A stretch of 64,000 nucleotides of DNA from Prototheca cutis (lineage: Eukaryota > Chlorophyta > Trebouxiophyceae > Chlorellales > Chlorellaceae). Positions 22,996 through 33,049 of the stretch are shown here, piece by piece (position 1 is the first letter of the stretch; each line of letters begins with the position of its first letter). A program made the translations under genes and the position numbers. The DNA is taken from the NCBI GenBank assembly GCA_002897115.2, contig BCIH01000007.1, forward strand, positions 832,227 through 896,226. The letters run 5' to 3'. Below the pieces are notes generated by a model that was not told the DNA's origin, did no database searches, and saw only the letters and a list, made by a program, of their open reading frames with translations.

Positions 22996-23631
22996 CTGCG
23001 GGCCAGCGGTGCCATGTCGACATGTCACGCAAGGTGACGCCGCGAATGCAGCATTATCGCTCCATGGAATGCACCTCAGAACAACTCACAGCTTCTCGAA
23101 CACTGAATCCTGGCAGAAAGGGCAGTCGGGCAACGCCCGGACAATCCCCCGCCATCTGTCGCTCCCGAGTTGGAGTGCTTGGAACCCGCTCTGCGGTGCA
23201 CGAGAGGACTCAATTAATGCTGCCTCTGCAAGGCGACTAGTTCATTCGACATGTTTCAAAACATGGGAAGACTGTCGATCGGCTCATAAGCACTGCAAAA
23301 GCGGTGTTTTACCCATCGTGGCATCGGCCGTCACCTCTGGTGTGCCACCGGCTGACATTTTGGTTTCCCCCTCCCCCCTCCCNCTCCAATCAAGCGGACT
23401 GATCTACGGTTTTTTCTTTGAATCCATTTCTCCAAGAACTCTGTCCTTGCCATCATCCCGTGTTCATGTTACAATAATGTAGCAGTCAGCAGTCCAAAAC
23501 AGAGGTCAGTCATCAAAGGTGGGTGCTTGGTTGGCACCCGGACTCGCAGCGTGGGCTTGGGTGACGTGGCGGAATCGTGCTCACCCCATCAAACGGGAGC
23601 AAGGCCTCATCCACAGTCAAAAGGTGAGCTC
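22996..23631. other. Region upstream of the EFHC1-like gene, missing first exon expected here
   Basis: Between TIC20 (stop at 23632) and the first assigned EFHC1-like exon. An ATG-bearing first exon must lie here or slightly further, but no candidate could be chosen. One ambiguous base at about 23383. Confidence 0.35.
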
Positions 23632-23792
23632 TCAACTATACTCGGACATTTGCACTTGATGGTACACCGACTCCGACACCAACGGGATCTCGCCATAGTG
23701 GCCCCTGCAGCACATCAGGAATCGAGGTAAAAGCTGTCAATGTGGGGATCGCAAGCAGCACCCATATTGACTTGAGCACCAGGGGGGAAATG

Positions 23793-23854
<62 letters not shown>

Positions 23855-25191
23855 ACTGCATGTATGGTGGACGGGAGCTCCCCACCGACATGGACAGCTG
23901 GTGGGGTGCATGACAGAGCCCGCCCGGGCACCTGCTGCTGTGGGCATCTGAGCAAATTAGGGCCGACAAAGGCACGGAAAGCAGCCAACGTCGGTGAGTA
24001 ATGAGCCCTTTGAGGTTTTGATTGGCGGTCGTGCAGCGTTCTTTCTTTCTTACTTGTGTGTACAAGCAATGGCAACCCAACCCGCGGCATGCGGGCCTGG
24101 CTGAAAGGGTTCCCCCATGACAGGCGGTCACCCCTCCAGTAACCCCATCCCCCCCCCCCCCCCCACACACACACACCCACCCACCCACCGACCCCCCTGG
24201 AAACAAACAAGCAGTATCCATACCGCAGTGTCCAGAAGACGCAATAGAGGATGGATGAGAAGCACATGACCCAGGTGATCATGTCCCACCACTCCTTGAG
24301 TGGCGACCAGACGACTTGGGGCGGGATGTACGTCCGCAGGATGTGGATCAGCATGACCATGATGTCCAGCATCACCGCCTGCATCGCATTAAACCGCACA
24401 AAATGGTGCAGCTTCTTGTTCTTCACGACGCCGAGGAACATGACAAAGAAGATGACCAGGGGGGCCAGCTGCGAGCTAAAGTACAGCTTGGCAATGGGGC
24501 CTGTGATGATGATGGGAGTTGGCGGGTTTCGTGATTGAGGGTGAGAGCATTGACAAGGCGGGGAGAGGTGGAGGGACCCATGGTCAAGGACCACCACCTG
24601 AAAAAGACCCACGGTTCTGGCCCAAGGATCAAGCACAGCATTGACAACAGTCAGCCATGTCACCCACCCACCACACACCTGCCGAGAAGTAGACAAACAT
24701 GAAATTTCGGAACCGCATGTAGATTTGCCTTCCTGTGGAGAGGCTGTCTACCCAGGGAACCATGTAGAACAGTGCTGCCACGATGCGCCAAAACATGGTG
24801 GGGGGTCGCTCCAGGGCCGCCTTGACAGCCTCGTCCTCATCATACTCGCGTTGGGGACCCGCGGCGGGGATCCACCGGTCTGGGACACGGCCCCGAGCAA
24901 GAGGCCTGCGCGGCAGAGAACCTGGACACAGCGAGCAACATGAGGAGGAATGACGCAGTGCGATCGCATGTGCAAAAAACCAGGCATTTCCATGCATCAA
25001 CTGGGTGCATCAATAGGGTCTCCTCGCGCGCCCGCACACTTACCCGCCAACCCATTGGGACTTGGACCGAGCGCCAGAGCGGGCTTCAACCTGCCACCGC
25101 GTGATGCTGCCGTGAACGGCTTCAATCCAACCAGCCTGCGGCATGCAGAGCCGGCGCTGGCGAGCCCGGGGGCAAGCCCACTCGCCACCAT
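23632..25191 (-). CDS. TIC20: TIC20 family inner-envelope translocon component
   Basis: Forms part of the protein-conducting channel of the plastid inner envelope. Exons 25191-25044, 24921-24679, 24500-24224 and 23704-23632 join in phase to 246 residues. The first exon and the start of the second are Ala/Gly/Arg/Ser-rich, a plastid transit peptide. Then four hydrophobic helices: MVPWVDSLSTGR, GPIAKLYFSSQLAPLVIFF, the family signature HHFVRFNAMQAVMLDI, and ITWVMCFSSILYCVFW, ending with GEIPLVSESVYHQV. The last exon is recoverable only by splicing across an intron that holds a (GT)n microsatellite and a C-run. Length fits the TIC20-I/IV group. Confidence 0.92.
23796..23853. repeat. (GT)n microsatellite in TIC20 intron 3
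   Basis: About 29 uninterrupted GT dinucleotides on the plus strand, (AC)n in the transcript. A C-run followed by (CA)n lies in the same intron near 24149-24176. Confidence 0.95.
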
Positions 25192-27409
25192 CACAGAGGA
25201 CGGCAGGCGAGTGTTTTGGTCCACTGGCCTCAAGTTTCGCTTTTGCGAGGACAAACCTAAAAATGAAAAGTCAATCGTGTCATGATGAACAGTGGCTTGG
25301 GCTGATGGCATGCATGGGCGCATTGGTCGTTGCTCCAGCCAAGGTCGGCATTCACCAAAGAAAGAGGTGGAGTACGATTCCAGACAAACTGGGGCGCAGC
25401 CCCCAACAGCGCCCGCTCTCCACCGGGGAGAGGAGGCGCCCCACGAGGTTACCGAGAAGCGAAGTAACTGGGCATTGCCTCACAGCACGTGTTCAATGGT
25501 ACTGTTCCGTGGCGCAGGGCCTGCGGCAAATCCTGGTGATCAGATCATATCAGATGGAGCGCCTGGGAGGTGGAGGTGCGGAGGCAAGCTTGGTTTTGCG
25601 ATCAAAAGGCGGCGGCCTGTCGCCGGTCAGGACCAGTCTCTCCCCAGGTGGTGGATGTTGCACGCGGCGTTGACGTCGCGGTTCCACACCACGCCACACC
25701 TCTGGCATTTGAGGATGGCGTACTTGTTCCGGGCAGTGCTGCTGTTTGCGTTGCGCGCAGTGCTGCAGGAGGGCCCACTGTCAACTGCGGGGCATCACGT
25801 CCACCGGCCTCGTCCCAGCCTGGAGCACCTGTTGCGCTTGATGCCGGCGTACCCCCTGGGTGGGTGTCTTCTCTTCCCATCCGCGCCGCATCTCGAAGGC
25901 ATGCCTCTTGCGCGTGCTCGGCCACCTCAATGCCACCCCCGGCATGCACGTCCCAGGGCAGCTGCCAGTGCAGCCCTCCCTTCGAGGTCGTCCTCATGTG
26001 GCAGCAGTGCGTTCTGCAGGGGCCGCCCGGTGCCGACAGAGGAGTTGTCCCCGGCCCTGTGACAGCTGGTGCATCGACCAGTCCAATGCAGTGGCTGCAC
26101 TATCCATTCCTGTGGTCCAGCTTCAACGCAGGATGAGGAGAAGGTGTTTTGACTGTGGACATCAACCAACACCAGCCACCACAGCTCTTCAGCCCGACGA
26201 TGACGCCCAGCACATGGACGACTGGCACGATCCGAACCAGCCGGCGGACTGCAGCCGGGACAGCCGCCGGCAGTGCTGGCCCAACCCCCGCTATGCCGAG
26301 CAGGGTTCACCATGAGATATCCACGCTACCAGACCCCAACAGGCTGCTGTGGACAGCCAGCTGGTCTTGCTGACCCCGAGCGCGGCATCCCACAGTGGGG
26401 ACGATGCTGGACCTTTAACCCCTGCCCCTCGCCACCCCCTGAAAGACTTTGTCATCAATGGCATGGTGCAGTGCCACATGCTAAAGCACCCAGGCACACC
26501 GAAGGATGACCATATTCGATTCACTCGAGGAGTGCTAAGCACCCGCTCCCTGGAAACCGTCGACAAGTGGGCGGCAGAACTGGAAGAAGAAGGGCTCTGG
26601 GCCAAGATGCCTCCCAACTCAGGCTCTGGATCCAAGATGTGGAAGATCGGGTGGCGGAGACGCAGCTGCCAGAAGTACAGGTGGAGGACCACAGCGAGAC
26701 CAGGTGCAGCTGCAGAGGCCCAGAAAACGGTGGCCACGACATTGCCTGTTGCTGAACTTGATGCTGATCCCTAGATAGATTGACCTGTCTTTGTCTGCAC
26801 AATACTTCCCTTGATTTGGCAACAATGGGCAATTGAATGAAGATATGGAAGTGTAAGACGAGATTTTCTTTTGAAATCAGCCCAAACAGCACCTGCTCTA
26901 GGGCCCAAACAGTGTATGAACCCTAAGGCGCTTGNTGGCGGCGCGTTTGAAGAATGCCAAGGGCCNCCGAGCGAGAAACCGACATAATCGCAACTCCCAT
27001 CTGCACCCTCAATCCTTTCATTATCTTGATTTCTGGAGTTAACAGGCGTTGCAGGGCCCTACACGCGCGGCTTGGTGGCCCCCCCCCCCCCCCCCGCAGC
27101 TGCGCAGCCCCCAAACGTTGAAGGGCGATTGCCCACGAACGCACTCCTTCCTGGCCCCGCCCTGTTCTGAGACTGGACTTTGGTGCGGAATAAACATCAT
27201 CGTGCAGTCGTACAAGGGGGTGCTGCACGGGAGGGCCTGAAAGGGATTGTCGAATATATTTCACCAAAAGAAAGTGTGGACCTCGTGTTTGATTTCTGGG
27301 CCCCTCCACCAAGAACAGGCCGGAGAAATGGGGAGGCTTCGCGCAGAACATGGTCATTCTGGGCAAGCCGCGAATCCGTTTACTGTAGGGCGATGTCCAC
27401 TCGCTTGAC
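25192..27409. other. Gene-poor 2.2 kb stretch between TIC20 and the MT-A70 gene
   Basis: Contains only frames without family support, two ambiguous bases (about 26935 and 26966), a 17-base C-run near 27079, and the minus-strand zinc-ribbon fragment listed separately. This composition fits decayed mobile DNA plus the two flanking promoters; that reading is inference. Confidence 0.4.
25627..25794 (-). pseudogene. TnpB/Fanzor (OrfB-type) zinc-ribbon remnant
   Basis: An in-frame segment on the minus strand reads KYAILKCQRCGVVW followed by NRDVNAACNIHHL and then a stop. CxxCG next to NRDxNAAxNI is the hallmark of the C-terminal zinc ribbon plus RuvC-III aspartate of TnpB and its eukaryotic relative Fanzor, RNA-guided nucleases of IS605/IS607-type elements. 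Just upstream is a tandem STARN repeat and a possible first Cys pair (CPAVDSGPSC), then a TGA. No RuvC-I or RuvC-II segment could be read in any minus-strand frame upstream, so this is either a fragment, a frame-disrupted copy, or one exon of a split gene. Similarity is short, so chance cannot be fully excluded. Confidence 0.5.
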
Positions 27410-28536
27410 ATGACCGCACTGGACGCCCAGCTGCTGAGCGTCGACACGCTGCTGCACAGCGACGCGACGGCCCTCGACCGGGACTGGGCGGGGCTGGATG
27501 CGGATGCGCTCCGGCAGGAGGTCGACCGCTACCGCCATGCCATCTCCTCGGTAGCCCAACAGCTTACCCAGCTGGGTCAGTAGAGCATGTAGTGGATGCA
27601 TGCAGCAGTTGATGGGGCAGGGCCATGGGGCTATGAAGAATAACGGGCAGCCGGGCGCTGGCACCCACTTGCCTGCCTGTGTCCAGCCATGACTGGGCCA
27701 GCAGCAGCGTCTCCAGCCAATGTTGAGTGCAGTCTACGAACTCTCTTTCCCACACATCCAGGTGTGGCCGTCCAGCTGGACTGGGCCTCCCCTGAGACAC
27801 GGGACTGCCCAGGCGATGATGCTGACCGCGACGCAGAAGTGGAAAGCACGCTCGCGGAGCTCGATCCCGCACAGTGGCAGGTGGTTTTTGGTGGTGTATT
27901 GCACTGCAAAGGTGTCCCTGCCTGCAGCATGGCCTTGTGCATGTATGTGTGTGCGTGTGTGGTGGGCTGACGGTGCTAGGGTTTGTAGTTCTGGATCAGC
28001 CCCAGCTCCATGTGCTCTGTGACTGAGCGCCCAAACATTCAGATCTCTCTGCAAACACCCACAGACAGAGACATATCCCTCCAACACCCACAACTCCACC
28101 TCGCTGGCAGGTCCCGCCGCACTGCATCCCCATCCACGCAAACGTCACAACGTATGACTGGGAGCCCCTGATTGCAGCCACTCGGTTTGACGTGGTGATG
28201 ATGGACCCACCCTGGCAGCTGGCCACGGCCAATCCAACCCGTGGCGTGGCGCTGGGCTACTCTCAGCTCACTGACGCCGACATCGCACGTGTGCCCGTGC
28301 CGCGGCTCCAGGATTCAGGCTTTCTTTTCCTCTGGGTCATCAACGCAAAGTTCCAGTTCTGCCTCGACCTCCTTGACCTCTGGGGATACACGTACGTTGA
28401 TTCGGGGGGGGGATGGAATGGGAAAAGGGGAATGTGTTATGTCTTTGCCTGTGGGTGCCGCCTGTCATGCCCCGCCTGGTGGGTTTATGGACCTGCCTGA
28501 CGATGGCACACACACCTCCGGCAACCCCCCTGCAAC

Positions 28537-28590
<54 letters not shown>

Positions 28591-29369
28591 CATACAACCA
28601 CTGTACAGGCTTGTCGACGAGATTGTGTGGGTCAAGATGACGGTGAACCGGCGGCTGGCCAAGAGTCACGGATTCTATCTGCAGCATGCCAAGGAGGTCT
28701 GCCTGGTGGCTCGCAAGGGAACTGGCCCAGACCTACCCGCACAGGGCAATGGCGCATGGTCGGACGTCATCCTCAGGTGCCTGCGCTGGGTTGGTTGCTT
28801 GCTTTCTTTGTGTGTGTCGCGGGGGGGGCCCCCGATGAAGACTTTTACAGCCACACCCGCCGGAGAGCTGGCGGGTTATAGGTTAAACCACTGCATCAAC
28901 ACCTTCCCCTCTCACAAGCAAATTCTCCTGCAGCGAGCGCCGGGGTCAGAGTCAGAAGCCAGAGGAGATGTACGAGCTGATCGAGCGCCTGGTTCCGAAC
29001 GGTGGGTTTTGGGGGCCGGCGGTGGTGGTGCGAGGGTGCCGTCGAGCAGGGCACTCGATGACAGCGTGTTGTGGTGTGCATGAGGCACCTACTGGGGTAT
29101 GGCGGCCTGGAGAATTCCCTTTCAGCACGTCCTCTCCCGCATGTCAGCAGGATCGATCGCTGGTCCATTACGAAATCAACGCAACGCACACACCCACCCT
29201 CACTGCAGGCCGGTACCTGGAGATTTTTGGGCGCAAGAACAACCTGCGCGACTATTGGGTGACCATAGGGAACGAGGTCACGGGCAAGGGCTTGCCCGCC
29301 AGCGATGCCAGCGCTCTGCGGCACGGCGTCATGGTCCCAGGCGCCGTCTATGGCCGCAGCAACTCGTGA
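27410..29369 (+). CDS. MT-A70 family adenine N6-methyltransferase, MTA1/AMT1-like
   Basis: Exons 27410-27575, 27762-27880, 28111-28391, 28609-28776, 28934-29001 and 29209-29369 join in phase to 320 residues. The catalytic DPPW lies at 127-130 and is followed by QLATANPTRGVALGYSQL, then FLFLWVINAKF, VDEIVWVKMTVNRRLAKSHG, YLQHAKEVCLV, the SQKPEEMYELIERL helix and LEIFGRKNN. METTL3 has an MPYGT/LPYGT-type segment after DPPW and METTL4 differs again; the NPTRGVA-type segment, the YLQHAKE motif and the small size without CCCH zinc fingers fit the MTA1 (AMT1) clade that methylates DNA at ApT in ciliates, with relatives in green algae and early fungi. RNA as substrate cannot be excluded. Intron 3 contains a 49-base C-run. 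Confidence 0.88.
28539..28587. repeat. Poly-C tract in intron 3 of the MT-A70 gene
   Basis: 49 consecutive C on the coding strand, about 20 bases before the AG acceptor, where it may serve as an extreme polypyrimidine tract. Confidence 0.9.
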
Positions 29370-29594
29370 CATTGATTGACTGCTGGTGGACCGGACGGTC
29401 GGTTGACCATCCCCGTGCTGCTGCATTGGCCTTGCACTGTCGTCCTGCTTTGAAAATGTGTTTCATCTGAATTTTTCACATGCAAAGCAGGGATTTCAAG
29501 TGCAAACGCGGTCATACGCAAAACAGAACCGGCCAAGAGACTCAATCCGTACCAGCCAGCCACCAAAGATTGACAAGAGAAACAGCAAAAGGAA

Positions 29595-32500
29595 TCACCA
29601 CGACAAGACAAGGACTTTATATGTTTCAAGAGCGCCGTACCCCAGGGCACACGCGGTGGCCAATTTCCATAGAGAGGATCGGTATGCTAGCCTGCGCCAG
29701 AGTGCGGGAAGCAGGACCATCCCCGCTACTATGGCAACGGCAGCCTGGAGCATGCTGACCTGGCGATTCAGCGCCGCCAGCTCAGCATCCAGCCGATCCG
29801 TCCGGTCCAGCAGCTCTGCCACCGTGCTCAGCGGCGTAGGCTGCTGCCGGGCCTGCACAACGATGTGATATGAAGTTGGCATGCGGTCAGCGGCTCCGTT
29901 CTCGTCATCACGGGAGGACTGGCAATTCCCAAGACGCAATGAGATCATTGCCCCATGCATCATTGGCTTGATCCCAACCCTCCCCCCCAAATCCCTCACC
30001 TGCGTTGCCTGGACACGCACTCCGGCGATGGCAGCGCTCAGGGCGGCCAATGCCTTGGTATGGTTGACTTGCATCTCATGGATCACCCGACCCAGCGTCT
30101 GCGTCTGCAGCTTGGCCGCCTTGAGCTCCTGCGTGGGGGGAGGTTATTGGCGTGGATTGTCAATAGAAGGGCATCCTGTCAATGCAGTCGCCACCGATGA
30201 GAGACTGTCGCACAGGCGACACGAACAGTCCCATCTTGCCTCTTCCTATCCCCATCACCCCTTCCCCACCAGCACGAGAACATCAGTCCCCCCCCCCCTT
30301 CTTTGCAGTACTAATACTACACACCTGGACGACGATGTCATACACGGTGGCACCGCTGGCCCGCCGTGGACCCAAGGAATCCAAGGTCAAGGGTTTCTGT
30401 TTGGGTGAAGGCACCGAGGGCCTCACATTGTCTTTTCCGCTGCTCTCCTCAACATCACCCGCCTTGTCCAGGGCTGCCTTGGGCGCCACTGCCACGATCT
30501 TGCCCGCCTCGACTGCTTCGGGCGTGGCTGCAGTAGTCGGCTGCAGTCGTCGTGCTTCTTCTGCATTTGTTGCACCGGCGCCTTTGGCAGCACCATTTGT
30601 CGTGGCTGTGCCTTCGGTCTCGGTGGGCACATTGCCACTGCTGCCCTTGGCAGTCTCGGGCGTTTCGTGGCCCGGAGCGGTTTCGGGTGTGACAGACTGC
30701 TCTACGGTTCTTCCCACCGGCAGCGCTGCTTTTGGTGGGACGGGACCAGGGGTGGGGCCCGCAGGTTCACCGGCCATCTCGCCATCCATTGTCTTTGAGG
30801 TCGTATTGGGTTCAGCCTGCGGCGCTACAGTGGTTCCCGGCAAAGGGTGCGCTGTCGAAGGCTCCTGGATGGTGGGATCCTGGCTGCCATGTTTGGCCTC
30901 CGATTCGCCCGCAACAGGCCCGCCTGTCGGCACATCCTGTCCGGTCTCAGCAGGCCTTCCCGGCTCGGAAGCGCTGGGCAGGAATCCAGGCCCCTCCCCC
31001 TCGGCACCGGCATCTGCATGACCCACCCGGGCCAGTTCCGCCTCGAGCTCCTCAGCCGCACTCTTGCCTGCATGGGGATGTGGGGATGCGGGGATGTGGT
31101 GCTGTCGCTGCCGGAGAAAGAGGCAGCCACCACACAGCTACTGGTCTGCCTCTTTCTCAATGCTCTATTAGCTCAGCAGCAGCACTTTTATACAAGCCAT
31201 GGACCCTCTTTCGCTAGCTCCCCCTTCCCGCACCGTAGATGGAAATGCCGTTGAGGGCGCACACGGGTTCGGAGGAGTAGTGCGTGCGCAGTCTGATGAG
31301 CACATACCGTGCCCAGCTCGGCTTTTGCAGGGCAAAGCACTGTGACCCTGCGGAGATCGATGGGAACAAGTGCCGGGGTGAGGGTCCGAGATTGTTTTTG
31401 CTGTGATCGAGCGGAGCGGAGCGGAGCGGAATGAAACGGAGCGGACTGTTTCCCTCACCTCTGTGCATTGGTATAATGACAGCGAAATCACGCTGAGTAG
31501 TTGCCCACAGCACAATCCAAATTACCCAGCTGCGGACCTTTGGCTTTGCTGGCTGTAAAATTTCCGGTGAGCTGCCAGGCGGGGTTGCCCAGGCTGGACT
31601 CGAGGTTTCCGCCGGCATCCTGCCGGGGGTTGCTCTGCCGGGCAAGCACCTCAAAGTCCTTTATCCGTGAGGAATACAGCTCGTTCTGCGTAATCTCCAC
31701 CCTGCCCGGCCAAGGGAGAGTCATGGGATTAGGTAATTTGAGGGGGGGTTAATCATGACAGTGGCGACCACGTGCCATAACACAACTCGTGATCCACTGG
31801 CCCCCACTGACACACACCCACACCCAACACACACCCACACATGCACAGAGCGTCGTGGGATCCAGCGACAACGGCCGCGGTTGTGATTCATTCATTCAGT
31901 TCATAGCAAGCAGCGCCCACCACAAAACTCACACAAAGAGCTTGGCCACGGCGGAGAGCTCAATCATGACCCACTTGTCCGCCCGGCAATCGTTCTTCAG
32001 AAAGGTATCAGAGTCATCGTCCAACAAGGCCTTTGGCTTCCGCGCCTCGGCATTCGTGGCCAGCACTTTGGCGCCTGCGGTTGTTGGTCGGGGAATTTTG
32101 GGTGGATTTGTCTTTTGCCGAATGTTTCCAGGGACACAAGGAAAACCCACCTCCAACTCCAGGGTCAAAAGCCAACCGACAAGCAACGTACCATCCTTGC
32201 CGAGTGCAAAGTTGGTTAGACTGTCCACGCTCAGTTTCTGGCTCGCCTTTGGTTCCACCAGCTCTGTATCTGCCGATGGAACCTCTGCATCCTCTGCCCG
32301 CAAAGCACCAGGTGCTGCCTTGGTGCCCCCGCCGCCCTCAGCATCAACAGTCTGTCCGGCTGCGCTGGAATTCTGGGCGGAACTTGCGCCTTCCTCCCCG
32401 CTCAAACCTGCTTTGCAGGTGCCATTCTCTGATATCAAGACCGGGGACTCCGGTCTTGATGCCTCCAGGGCTGGCTCGCCATCCTTCTCAACCCTGCCGG

Positions 32501-32735
32501 TCTCCCCAGGTGCAAGGCTGGCATCCACGGCGTCCTCAGGCCCCGGGGTTTCAACGCCCCCCAAAGGGCTGTCCCCACTCGGTGTCGGGAGCGCCGCTGT
32601 CACATTCTGATTGCTCGCGGCCGGTAACTGTGAAGTTTCGTTGGCTTGGCAGCGTCCTAGGTGTGCCAGGAGCAGGAGCAGGAGCGCCGAGACTGGCCAG
32701 GAACACCGGGCATGGGAGCGCCTCGCTGCACTCAT
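29595..32735 (-). CDS. Mid-SUN (SLP1/SUCO-type) ER membrane protein
   Basis: Exons 32735-32192, 32074-31933, 31701-31526, 31347-31234, 31067-30325, 30128-30000 and 29852-29595 join in phase to 701 residues. Residues 1-29 form a signal peptide (leucine core ALLLLLLAHL). The SUN domain sits mid-protein, about 180-325: AKVLATNAEARKPKALL, SDTFLKN, VMIELS, VEITQNELYSSRIKDFEVL, NFTASKAKG, WARYVLIRLRTHYSSEP and LNGISIYG. It is followed by a long Pro/Glu/Thr-rich linker, a coiled coil and a C-terminal membrane helix. This order is that of yeast Slp1, animal SUCO/OPT and plant SUN3-5, which act in the ER and nuclear envelope in protein quality control or cargo folding. It shares a divergent 310-base promoter region with PIG-A. 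Confidence 0.9.
31409..31444. repeat. (GAGCG)n pentanucleotide repeat in an intron of the SUN gene
   Basis: Four clean GAGCG units, then a degenerate copy. Lies in the 178-base intron between exons 3 and 4. Confidence 0.8.
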
Positions 32736-33049
32736 TCATGCACCCTTCCGCAATGCATGAATGGTACACTGCTCACAAATCTGTTCATGCAATGTCGGAA
32801 CGGACGGTGCTTTATTCAGGTGGCCATGCCTTACCGGAAAGTCGCGAATGACGTATTTTCACGTCCGTCAAAGTGCGGTTTGAACCATTTTAGCGGGCCT
32901 GGTCGGACTCAAGCGATCCGACCCAATTACCGCGCCCTGATCCGATCTGCTGCTCCGCATGGCACTGTTTGTAGGCTATGATGCCATGCCGCCAGGCGTG
33001 AGGTAGCGATCGCGAGCGTGGTTGTGGGGGCCCCACAAGTGCTAGCACC
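32736..33049. promoter_or_regulatory. Bidirectional promoter region (mid-SUN / PIG-A)
   Basis: 314 bases between two divergent ATGs of ER-related genes; no longer frames, so both promoters and 5' UTRs must be here. No motif could be assigned with confidence. Confidence 0.4.

Noticed and set aside
26349..26774. Plus-strand frame of 141 codons in the TIC20/MT-A70 gap
   Set aside because: Looks partly protein-like (LETVDKWAAELEEEGL) but no family, and it is isolated; not enough to call a gene.
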